From: Sphingobacteriaceae bacterium
Lineage (GTDB): Bacteria; Bacteroidota; Bacteroidia; B-17B0; Aurantibacillaceae
Length of the DNA stretch: 9,362 nucleotides
Assembly: GCA_025360355.1 (NCBI GenBank)
Contig: JANYCL010000407.1
Coordinates: 1 to 9,362, forward strand
Direction of reading: 5' to 3'
Under the pieces are notes generated by a model that worked only from the letters and a program-made list of their open reading frames with translations, was not told the DNA's origin and searched no databases. Below, in pieces: positions 1-6,486 of the stretch. The translations under genes were made by a program, and so were the position numbers. The first letter of the stretch is position 1, and each line of letters begins with the position of its first letter.

Positions 1-29
1 ATAATCCTTTAACCCTCCGTATAAACGGT

Positions 30-3000
30 ATGCGCCTTAGGCCTTTTAAAATTATTGGTCTTATTTTTATTTTTAATTTATTGGTAATCAATACTTTAAA
101 ATCGCAGCAATTTAAAAATGAAGAGGAACTTAGAAAAGAGGCTGAACGCTTATTTGAAGATGATGATTTTACAAAAGCCTATCCGCTCTATTCCCAATTA
201 GTATCTAACCACCAAACCGACCCCGATCTAAATTACCATTTGGGTGTTTGTATGCTTTATTCTGAAGCTAATAAGAAAAAATGTTTTTCTTATTTGAAAT
301 TAGCCGCTAACCATCCAAAAGATGCTCCCAAAGACGCCACTTTTTATTTAGGCAAAGCTTATCATATCAATTACCAGTTTGATGAAGCCCTGAAATACTA
401 TAACGACTACAAAAAAATTGGTTCTGAAAAACAAATAAAACGTTTACATGTTGATAATGAAATTAACGCCTGTAATAATGGTAAACGTTTGCTCGCAACC
501 ATGTCGGAGTTGGTTGTCATCAGCAAAAAACAGCTTAACGAAGCTGATTATTTTAGGAGTTACGATCTCACAAGCATTGGCGGACGACTTTTAGTGAAGC
601 CGGATGATTTTAAAACAGGTTATGATAAGCGTAAAAGAGATAAATCAGTTGTTTACCTCCCAAAGCTTGGTGATAAAGTTTATTTTTCTAGTTATGGTGA
701 TAATGGAGATAACGGTCGTGACATATACTACAAAACCCGTTTGTCGGATAACAGTTATTCGAAGCCTGTAAAAATTCCGGGAATCAATACAGAGTTTGAT
801 GAAGATTATCCTTTTCTCCATCCCGATGGAAAAACACTTTACTTCAGCTCGAAAGGTTTTAACAGCATGGGCGGTTACGATATTTTTAAAAGCACATTTA
901 ACGAGGAAACAAATAGCTGGTCGTTACCCGTTAATATGGAATTCCCGATCAACTCTCCCGATGACGATTATTTATTTGTAACTGATGAAGAAGGAAAGAT
1001 CGCTTATTTTTCTACAGGACGCCAAAGTCCGCCGGGAAAAATTGATGTACTTAAAATAAATACTGAACGGAAACCAATGAGCATTGCAGTATTAAAAGGA
1101 ACTGTGGTAAAAGAAAATGTTGGTCAAAGATTAGATTCGAAAATTACCGTTAAAAATATGGATAACGGTCTTATCGTTGGAACTTATTTCGCAAAAGATA
1201 ATGGTGATTATTATATGGAATTACCAAATGGCGGAAAATTTATTTTCACTGTTGAAACGCCGGATCTTCCAACGCAATCGGATAAAGTTGTTTTGCCAAT
1301 GGCGACTTCACTTTCACCGTTCAAACAATCTATATCATACGATAATAAAGTTTTAAAGATCCTGAATTATTTCGATTCGCCTCCTGATGATCTGAGTTAT
1401 TTAAAATACATGGAGTTAATTGAAAAGAAAGCGAAGCTGGAAGTTAATGAAGCTGATGTTTTGAATAACGCAGCTTTACTTGCAACAAATACGACCACTT
1501 CAAACACAAACGCAGTTAATACTAATAACCCGACAATTGTATCTGACAGTAATGAGAATAATACGAATACTAACTCGAATCCGAATGCTGTAAATACAAA
1601 TACTACATCCATAAACAAATCAAACTTAACTAACGATCAACTTTTAAAGATCGCGAAAGAAGATGCAAAGGAAGCCTCAGTTGAAGCACAGAAAATGAAA
1701 CAGGATGCATGGGATGCTACTGAAATTGGAGAAGCTAAAAAAATTGAAGCTGATAAATTACAAAAAGATGCTGATGATGCTTTTACAAACGCTAATGCGA
1801 TAACCGATGAAACTCAAAAGAAAGATGCTTTAGAAAAAGCAACTGAAATTAAAAATCAGGCTGACAATGCAACTAAAGTCGCGAGCACTGTAATTAATTT
1901 AGCTAAGAATTTACAGAACGATGCTGATGCTAAACAAAAAGAAGCTGATCTGAATCAGCAATACGCAAAAGAAGTTGAGGCTGTTCAGAAAAACAAAAAC
2001 AATAAAGCTGCATTGGCAAAGATGGATGAGTTACAAAAACAGATCGATGATATCTCGAAACAAAAGAAACAATCGGATGAAGCTTATGCGAACATAAAAA
2101 ATGAGAGTGATAAAAAACAAATTGAAATTACTAAAGCTGAAGAAAAATCGACATCTCTGAAAAATGATATTAACGAGATCAATAAAGAAATAACAATTAA
2201 TGAAACTGAGATCAATAATACTAAAGATAAAACGTTAAAGAAAAATTTAGGTAATCAGATCACAGAACTAAAAACAGATCTGGATAAAAAGAATCAGGAA
2301 TTAGCCGGTAATGAAAAATTAATTTCGAAGTTAAAAGAAGAAGGCAATTCGTTACAGAACGAGATCACTATTACTAACACAATTAAAACTACCGATTCTA
2401 AAACGGCTATCGCAACCAATAATAATACAAGTACAAATCCTAATAACAATACTACTGCGATCAACACAAATACTAAAACAAACTCGAATCAGGTTAATAC
2501 ATTAACATCTGAAAGCGTTGCCAATAAGTATAATGATCAGTTAAAACCTATTCAGAATGTAAATGACAAGAACGAATACGTTAATGCAAATACAATTTTA
2601 AACGATTACAATAAAGAACTCGATAATTTAATTGCTTTGAGTAGAGTGGATATAAAAGCAACTTCTGATAAAAACGAAAAACAAAAAATAATAAACGAAA
2701 TAAGTAAACTCGAAAAACAAAAAGGAATAAACGAAGATAAGATCGCAGATAATAATTCAAAAATAAAACAACTTGAAGGCGGAAATACTATTGCTGCAAA
2801 TACTAACTCTGCAACATTAACAAACACAAGTAACATTGAGAATACAAATACTACAGGCAATAATACAACCGGAAATAATATTGAAAACAATACCACAATA
2901 CCAACTACAACTTACCAACCAGTTAATACAACCTTTAACGGTGCAGATGACAACAATAAATTAACTGCCATTAAAAATGACATTGACAATTCAACCAATC

Positions 3001-6000
3001 CTGCATTTGCTTATAACGAATATAAAGATCCTAACTCTGTCAATCTTAAAAAAGAAGCTGAAACTAAATTACAAATTGCCAATACTACAAAGAATGACTT
3101 AACAACAAGTATCTCTAACGCAGAAGAAAGCATTAAAACTAATACAGTAAGCACTTCTTCTGCCGGGCCATCAAAAGATAAATTAAATGAACAAGGCGAT
3201 GATCTAAGCGGAAAAGCAAAAGATCTGCGCAATCAAGCACAAAACAAAACTGGCGACGAGAAAACAAAATTATTAGCGGATGCAAAAGATTTAGACGCGC
3301 AGGCCAATAAAAAATATTTAGAAGCAACTGAGGTCACCAAAACACAGAACAATAACGAGTTTACGGTAAACAATGAAAATATTGTCGCTTTACTTGCTAT
3401 TAACAAATCGGCAAAAGATGATGCTAACGAAGCGAAAAAATTAACCGAAGAAGCCAAAACAGCATTTAAACAAGCCACTGCAATACGAACAGAAGCAAAT
3501 AGTTTAGGAAGTGATGCAGCAAAACTAGGAACCATAAGTAATGCAGAAGAAAAAGAAGCTGAAGCTTTGCTTAAACAAAATAAAGCGCTTGAATTATTAA
3601 TGAAAGCTAATTCAGGCTTTGCTTTGAAGAAAGCTGACAATAGCGGCGGAACTCCTGATAACAGTGTTGCTTTAAATAATGTGAAGCAACAATACGATAA
3701 ATTGAACAACAACAAGATCGATGCTTACATGGCATTAAGTAAAGCCAATCAAAATGAATATAAATCTCAAAACTTAAAAGTAAAAGCAACAAATACAGAA
3801 TCGGGTAATCTTAAGAAACAAGCTGAGAGTTTAAACAAACAGGCACTTGCTTTAATTAGTAAAGCTCTCACCGAACCTGATGGCGGTGCTAAACAAAATT
3901 TATTACTGGAAGCTAATAAAAAAGAAATTGAAGCCCTTAATACATTAAATAAAGCATCTGAAGCGTCACAAAATACTGCTATTGCAACAAATAATACAAC
4001 AGGTAACAATAATACAACCGGTAATAACACTGAAAATAATACAACAGGCAACAATAATACTACCGGTAACAATACAGCAGGTAATAATACAACAGGTAAT
4101 AATACAGAAAACAATACCACCGGAAATAACAACACCGCAGTTAACACGAATACAGCTGCTGTTACAACCAATACACCTGAAAACAATACAACCAATAGCA
4201 ATACAACTGCAGTTACAACTAATACTCCTGAAAACAACACGACTAATACCAACACAACTGCTGTTACAACTAGTACTCCAGAAAACAAATCTAACGTAAC
4301 CATAGCTACAAAAACTGTTGTTAATACCACTACACTGCAATCTACTCCCGATGAATTAAAAAATAAAATTGATACTTTAAATACACAAGCCGATTCTTAC
4401 GCAAAAGAAGCTTCCGATCTACGTAAGGAAGCATCAGATAAAACAGACCCTGAAAAAACGAATCTCATTAATAAAGCAAAGGAATTAGAAACAAAATCGG
4501 TAAATACTAAAGTGCAGGCTTCAACTTATCAAAAAGACATAAACGATGCACAGTACACAGTTTTAAATGATGCCATAACGAATTACCTCGAGAAAGCGAA
4601 AGCAAAAGGTGGTGCCGAAGTAGCAAATGCTGAAGATCTAATTAATATGATCAGCACGAATAAAAAACAAGCTAATGATATCAGAACTGAAGCAAGCACT
4701 ATGACGAATAACGCAGCAAAACTTGGAAATTTCGGTAATGCTGAAGAAAAAGAAGCGGAAATTCAGTTACGTCAGTACGATGTGATCAATATGCTAAAAC
4801 AATACGATGCTGAATACACAGTTAAAACACCTGTTGTAAATACCGAAGTAAAAACAATTTCAACTGAAACAGTTGCTGTTACAAATACAGTTGCGGCAAA
4901 AACAAATACTGCAACTGGAAATAATAATGTTGTTACAAATACTAATCCGCGTAACAACACGAATACAACAGGAAATAATAATCCGCGTAACAACAGGAAT
5001 AATACCGGAAATAATACTGTTGCGACAAATAATAATCCGCGTAACAACGCTAACAATACAACAAACACAAATACCAATCCAAGAAATAACGTAAATACAA
5101 ACGCAAATACAAATACAGCTGCGAATACTCCCAATGCAAATGCCGTTGCGTTTAAAGCAGCAGGTGTTGAAGTTAAAACTAATAACGCCTACACCGCTAA
5201 CAATCCAATACCAGTTGATGCGAAAATACCTGAAGGTTTAGTTTTCCGAGTGCAAATTGGTGCGTTTAAAGCGCCAGTGCCAAATAATTCTTTCGGAGGT
5301 TTAACTCCTGTGAATGCACAAACCACACCTAACGGTTACATCCGTTACACCGCGGGTAATTTTGAGAAATTTGAAGATGCGAATGCTGTTAAGAATGATC
5401 TTCGCAATTTAGGATATCAGGATGCATTTGTTGTTGGATATTACGAAGGTCGTCGCATAACTCTTAATGAAGCTATTGCTATTTTACAGAAAGACGGAAA
5501 AGAAATTAATCTTTCTCCTAATGTAACCGCAGGTATTACTGCTAATAATAATATTCCGAAAAATATTGTGGTACCCACTGTTAACACAAATCCTTTGACC
5601 AATAATACAGAACCTGCTGTTGTAACAAAAGAATTAGAACAAATAAACGGATTGTTATTTACTGTACAAATTGGTGTTTATTCGCGACAAGTTACGCGCG
5701 GACAATTATATAATCTGAGTCCGATCTTCACTGAAAAATTACCTAGCGGACTTTACCGTTACACAGCCGGAATTTACAATGTGAAAGATCATTTAAGTAC
5801 AGACAGAGCAAAGGTTAATGGTATAGGAATAAAAGATGCTTTCTCTTCAGCTTATTATAATGGTAAGAGAGTTACTTTTACTGCAGCTGAACAGATAAAG
5901 AATGACAGTGTTGATTTAAAAATGGAAACTGAAAATCCTATTGTGTTCCCTGCAGCTGCTGAAGTTGTTATAGTAAACAATAACACAACAGGAGGAGTGG

Positions 6001-6356
6001 CGCCGACCGTTACACCGTTCACTAATGGAATTACAACAGGTCCTGCCCCAACAACTGAGAATGGTGTGAAAGTTGGAGAAGAAGGTCTTTCGTTCAAAGT
6101 ACAAATTGGTGCTTACAGAAATCAGGTTCCTGCTGAGATCGCTGCTAATTTCCAGAAAATAAAAGAGTGGCCGGTAGATAATAAACTGATAAACGAACTT
6201 TATATTTATACTGTAGGAAGTTTCACTGATGTAAAATTCGCGAAACAATTAAAAGATCAAATGATCGGTTTAGGAATTGGCGATGCTTTCGTAAGTGTTT
6301 ATCAGAATGGTAAGAAACTTTCTTACGCTGAGGCTGCTCAGTATTTGAATAGATAG
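30..6356 (+). CDS. Giant periplasmic TPR-PD40 protein with Asn/Thr-rich linkers, helical modules and three C-terminal SPOR-like domains (PorE-like front half)
   Basis: A 2108-residue exported protein ending in TAG. Residues 1-25 form a signal peptide (basic start, hydrophobic core, likely cut before QQF); there is no lipobox Cys. TPR-like helices follow (about 30-133), then three PD40 repeats (about 207-345; cores 'KVYFSSYGDNGDNGRDIY', 'DGKTLYFSSKGFNSMGGYDI', 'KIAYFSTGR..PPGKIDVLKI') and a regulatory-like beta-sandwich (about 354-430). From about 485 to 1711, Asn/Thr-rich linkers alternate with Lys/Glu/Ala-rich helical modules (533-787, 831-918, 975-1314, 1436-1603). Three SPOR-like domains end it (1736-1820, 1874-1956, 2019-2108). 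The TPR, PD40, beta-domain order is that of the T9SS protein PorE, whose end is OmpA-like; SPOR domains bind denuded glycan strands, so a peptidoglycan-tethered envelope scaffold is inferred. No T9SS sorting domain is present, so it is probably not secreted cargo. The frame is open upstream to the window edge; ATG 30 is chosen because it begins the signal peptide. The exact role is unknown. Confidence 0.9.
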   Translation: MRLRPFKIIGLIFIFNLLVINTLKSQQFKNEEELRKEAERLFEDDDFTKAYPLYSQLVSNHQTDPDLNYHLGVCMLYSEANKKKCFSYLKLAANHPKDAPKDATFYLGKAYHINYQFDEALKYYNDYKKIGSEKQIKRLHVDNEINACNNGKRLLATMSELVVISKKQLNEADYFRSYDLTSIGGRLLVKPDDFKTGYDKRKRDKSVVYLPKLGDKVYFSSYGDNGDNGRDIYYKTRLSDNSYSKPVKIPGINTEFDEDYPFLHPDGKTLYFSSKGFNSMGGYDIFKSTFNEETNSWSLPVNMEFPINSPDDDYLFVTDEEGKIAYFSTGRQSPPGKIDVLKINTERKPMSIAVLKGTVVKENVGQRLDSKITVKNMDNGLIVGTYFAKDNGDYYMELPNGGKFIFTVETPDLPTQSDKVVLPMATSLSPFKQSISYDNKVLKILNYFDSPPDDLSYLKYMELIEKKAKLEVNEADVLNNAALLATNTTTSNTNAVNTNNPTIVSDSNENNTNTNSNPNAVNTNTTSINKSNLTNDQLLKIAKEDAKEASVEAQKMKQDAWDATEIGEAKKIEADKLQKDADDAFTNANAITDETQKKDALEKATEIKNQADNATKVASTVINLAKNLQNDADAKQKEADLNQQYAKEVEAVQKNKNNKAALAKMDELQKQIDDISKQKKQSDEAYANIKNESDKKQIEITKAEEKSTSLKNDINEINKEITINETEINNTKDKTLKKNLGNQITELKTDLDKKNQELAGNEKLISKLKEEGNSLQNEITITNTIKTTDSKTAIATNNNTSTNPNNNTTAINTNTKTNSNQVNTLTSESVANKYNDQLKPIQNVNDKNEYVNANTILNDYNKELDNLIALSRVDIKATSDKNEKQKIINEISKLEKQKGINEDKIADNNSKIKQLEGGNTIAANTNSATLTNTSNIENTNTTGNNTTGNNIENNTTIPTTTYQPVNTTFNGADDNNKLTAIKNDIDNSTNPAFAYNEYKDPNSVNLKKEAETKLQIANTTKNDLTTSISNAEESIKTNTVSTSSAGPSKDKLNEQGDDLSGKAKDLRNQAQNKTGDEKTKLLADAKDLDAQANKKYLEATEVTKTQNNNEFTVNNENIVALLAINKSAKDDANEAKKLTEEAKTAFKQATAIRTEANSLGSDAAKLGTISNAEEKEAEALLKQNKALELLMKANSGFALKKADNSGGTPDNSVALNNVKQQYDKLNNNKIDAYMALSKANQNEYKSQNLKVKATNTESGNLKKQAESLNKQALALISKALTEPDGGAKQNLLLEANKKEIEALNTLNKASEASQNTAIATNNTTGNNNTTGNNTENNTTGNNNTTGNNTAGNNTTGNNTENNTTGNNNTAVNTNTAAVTTNTPENNTTNSNTTAVTTNTPENNTTNTNTTAVTTSTPENKSNVTIATKTVVNTTTLQSTPDELKNKIDTLNTQADSYAKEASDLRKEASDKTDPEKTNLINKAKELETKSVNTKVQASTYQKDINDAQYTVLNDAITNYLEKAKAKGGAEVANAEDLINMISTNKKQANDIRTEASTMTNNAAKLGNFGNAEEKEAEIQLRQYDVINMLKQYDAEYTVKTPVVNTEVKTISTETVAVTNTVAAKTNTATGNNNVVTNTNPRNNTNTTGNNNPRNNRNNTGNNTVATNNNPRNNANNTTNTNTNPRNNVNTNANTNTAANTPNANAVAFKAAGVEVKTNNAYTANNPIPVDAKIPEGLVFRVQIGAFKAPVPNNSFGGLTPVNAQTTPNGYIRYTAGNFEKFEDANAVKNDLRNLGYQDAFVVGYYEGRRITLNEAIAILQKDGKEINLSPNVTAGITANNNIPKNIVVPTVNTNPLTNNTEPAVVTKELEQINGLLFTVQIGVYSRQVTRGQLYNLSPIFTEKLPSGLYRYTAGIYNVKDHLSTDRAKVNGIGIKDAFSSAYYNGKRVTFTAAEQIKNDSVDLKMETENPIVFPAAAEVVIVNNNTTGGVAPTVTPFTNGITTGPAPTTENGVKVGEEGLSFKVQIGAYRNQVPAEIAANFQKIKEWPVDNKLINELYIYTVGSFTDVKFAKQLKDQMIGLGIGDAFVSVYQNGKKLSYAEAAQYLNR
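1482..1625 (+). repeat. First Asn/Thr-rich low-complexity linker (residues 485-532)
   Basis: The linker joins the beta-sandwich to the first coiled-coil module and is made mostly of Asn, Thr and Ser with 'NTN' and 'NTNT' runs. Comparable linkers occur at about 2391-2520 and 2785-2950. The second (from 2403) and the fourth (from 3972) both begin 'TAIATNN', suggesting that linker and helical module were copied together as a unit. Confidence 0.7.
3168..3611 (+). repeat. Helical module A (first copy of an internal duplication, residues 1047-1194)
   Basis: This stretch of the giant gene encodes Lys/Glu/Ala-rich helices that match module B at 4341-4817 along almost all their length. Shared landmarks in order are 'DLR..A..KT..EKT.L...AK.L', a shared 'QN/KD-N-(N/D)' region, then 'ATAIRTEA', 'AAKLG' and the identical 'NAEEKEAE'. 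The helices look amphipathic or coiled-coil-like. A weaker 'LxxxAxxLxxxA' relative also appears near 1758-1900 and 3810-3960, which suggests the whole middle of the protein grew from one ancestral helical unit. Confidence 0.7.
3990..4136 (+). repeat. Imperfect 15-bp tandem repeats encoding NNTTG-type pentapeptides
   Basis: About ten units encode NNTTG, with variants NNTTGN, NNTAG and a shortened NNTE. The order NNTTGN-NNTTG-NNTE is repeated as a larger block. Codons for Thr (ACA, ACT, ACC) and Asn (AAT, AAC) and Gly (GGT, GGC, GGA) vary between units, so the repeat is cleaner in protein than in DNA. The coding strand is very A-rich and G-poor here. The product should be an uncharged, flexible, disordered linker within the giant envelope protein. 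Confidence 0.85.
4158..4310 (+). repeat. Three tandem 51-bp units encoding a 17-residue Thr/Asn/Pro repeat
   Basis: The units are 4158-4208, 4209-4259 and 4260-4310. Units 1 and 2 encode AVTTNTPENNTTNSNTT and the same with one Ser-to-Thr change. Comparing the two units I count 8 base differences in 51, of which 7 are silent. The third unit keeps 'AVTTSTPEN' and then decays. The excess of silent changes points to constraint on linker sequence or composition instead of recent slippage. Confidence 0.85.
4341..4817 (+). repeat. Helical module B (second copy, residues 1438-1596)
   Basis: This is the partner of module A at 3168-3611. It carries 'SDLRKEASDKTDPEKTNL', 'ANDIRTEAS', 'AAKLGNFGNAEEKEAE' in the same order and spacing as A. 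Similarity is much stronger in protein than in DNA: third codon positions differ freely (for instance GCAGAA versus GCTGAA in the shared NAEEKEAE stretch). The copy is therefore old and kept for its protein sequence. It lies between the pentapeptide/17-residue repeat linker and the NPRNN linker. Confidence 0.7.
4944..5090 (+). repeat. Four dispersed NPRNN-coding repeats in the last long linker
   Basis: The 15-base string AATCCGCGTAACAAC occurs exactly at 4944-4958, 4980-4994 and 5034-5048. A fourth, diverged copy (AATCCAAGAAATAAC) at 5076-5090 encodes the same NPRNN. All are in frame. They sit in an Asn/Thr-rich linker just before the first SPOR-like domain and supply most of its positive charges (Arg), unlike the nearly uncharged earlier linkers. 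Confidence 0.85.
5235..6353 (+). repeat. Three SPOR-like domains encoded in tandem
   Basis: Three related units lie at 5235-5489, 5649-5897 and 6084-6353. Each opens with a Gly-Leu, then an 'FxVQIGxY/F' strand (VFRVQIGAF, LFTVQIGVY, SFKVQIGAY). Each has a central 'YxYTxGxF/Y' strand (IRYTAGNF, YRYTAGIY, YIYTVGSF), a helix, and a closing strand with 'DAF' and a Tyr/Gln-Gly/Asn-Gly-(K/R)2 turn, followed by an 'EA/AA' helix. This is the two-half pattern of SPOR domains, which are usually about 75 residues; these run 83-90. Asn/Thr-rich spacers of about 50-60 residues separate them. Unit 2 is the most diverged in the helix after the central strand. Peptidoglycan binding is the family role and is inferred here. 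Confidence 0.8.
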
Positions 6357-6486
6357 AATTCGTTTGTCTCAATTTAAGTCTATCGGATAAAATCTAAATA
6401 TATTTTAGATTAAATTTTAATAAAATTCGCGAATTCTAGTGCGTTACCAAAAATTATCTTAATTTTATTTCACCAAAAGCAATACC
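6357..6486. other. 130-bp intergenic region with small AT-rich inverted repeats
   Basis: The gap separates the TAG of the giant gene from the ATG at 6487. It contains an AATCTAAA/TTTAGATT inverted repeat (6391-6411, loop TATAT), a 12-bp perfect palindrome AATTCGCGAATT (6424-6435), and an AAAATTA/TAATTTT inverted repeat (6450-6466, loop TCT). The first hairpin has only one G-C pair, so any terminator here would be weak. TATCTTAA at 6455-6462 is a poor match to the Bacteroidota -7 element TAnnTTTG, and I see no convincing -33 TTTG at the right distance. Whether the second gene has its own promoter cannot be settled from sequence alone. Confidence 0.5.
6424..6435. promoter_or_regulatory. Perfect 12-bp palindrome upstream of the second gene
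   Basis: AATTCGCGAATT is fully self-complementary and lies 51 bp upstream of the ATG at 6487. A dimeric regulator could bind such a site, but a 12-bp palindrome can arise by chance in AT-rich DNA and no second copy is seen nearby, apart from a partial GAATTCG at 6357. Confidence 0.25.

Noticed and set aside
3990..4310. Dense N-x-T/S sequons as N-glycosylation sites
   Set aside because: General N-glycosylation is not known in this phylum, and the known Bacteroidota O-glycosylation motif starts with Asp, which is nearly absent from these linkers. The sequons follow from Asn/Thr composition.
3990..5090. CRISPR array
   Set aside because: The repeats are short, in frame, imperfect and without unique spacers of uniform length; they encode protein linkers.
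2606..5134. Several open frames of 60-190 codons on the - strand opposite the giant gene
   Set aside because: They are the reverse reading of A-rich Asn/Thr/Lys codons, giving Val/Leu/Phe-rich low-complexity products with no recognisable domain or start signal. The repeated - strand frames mirror the repeats of the + strand gene.
30..6356. The giant protein as a T9SS-secreted adhesin
   Set aside because: Its C-terminus is a SPOR-like domain ending in 'AAQYLNR', with no T9SS sorting domain, and PD40/TPR/SPOR domains fit a periplasmic envelope protein better.
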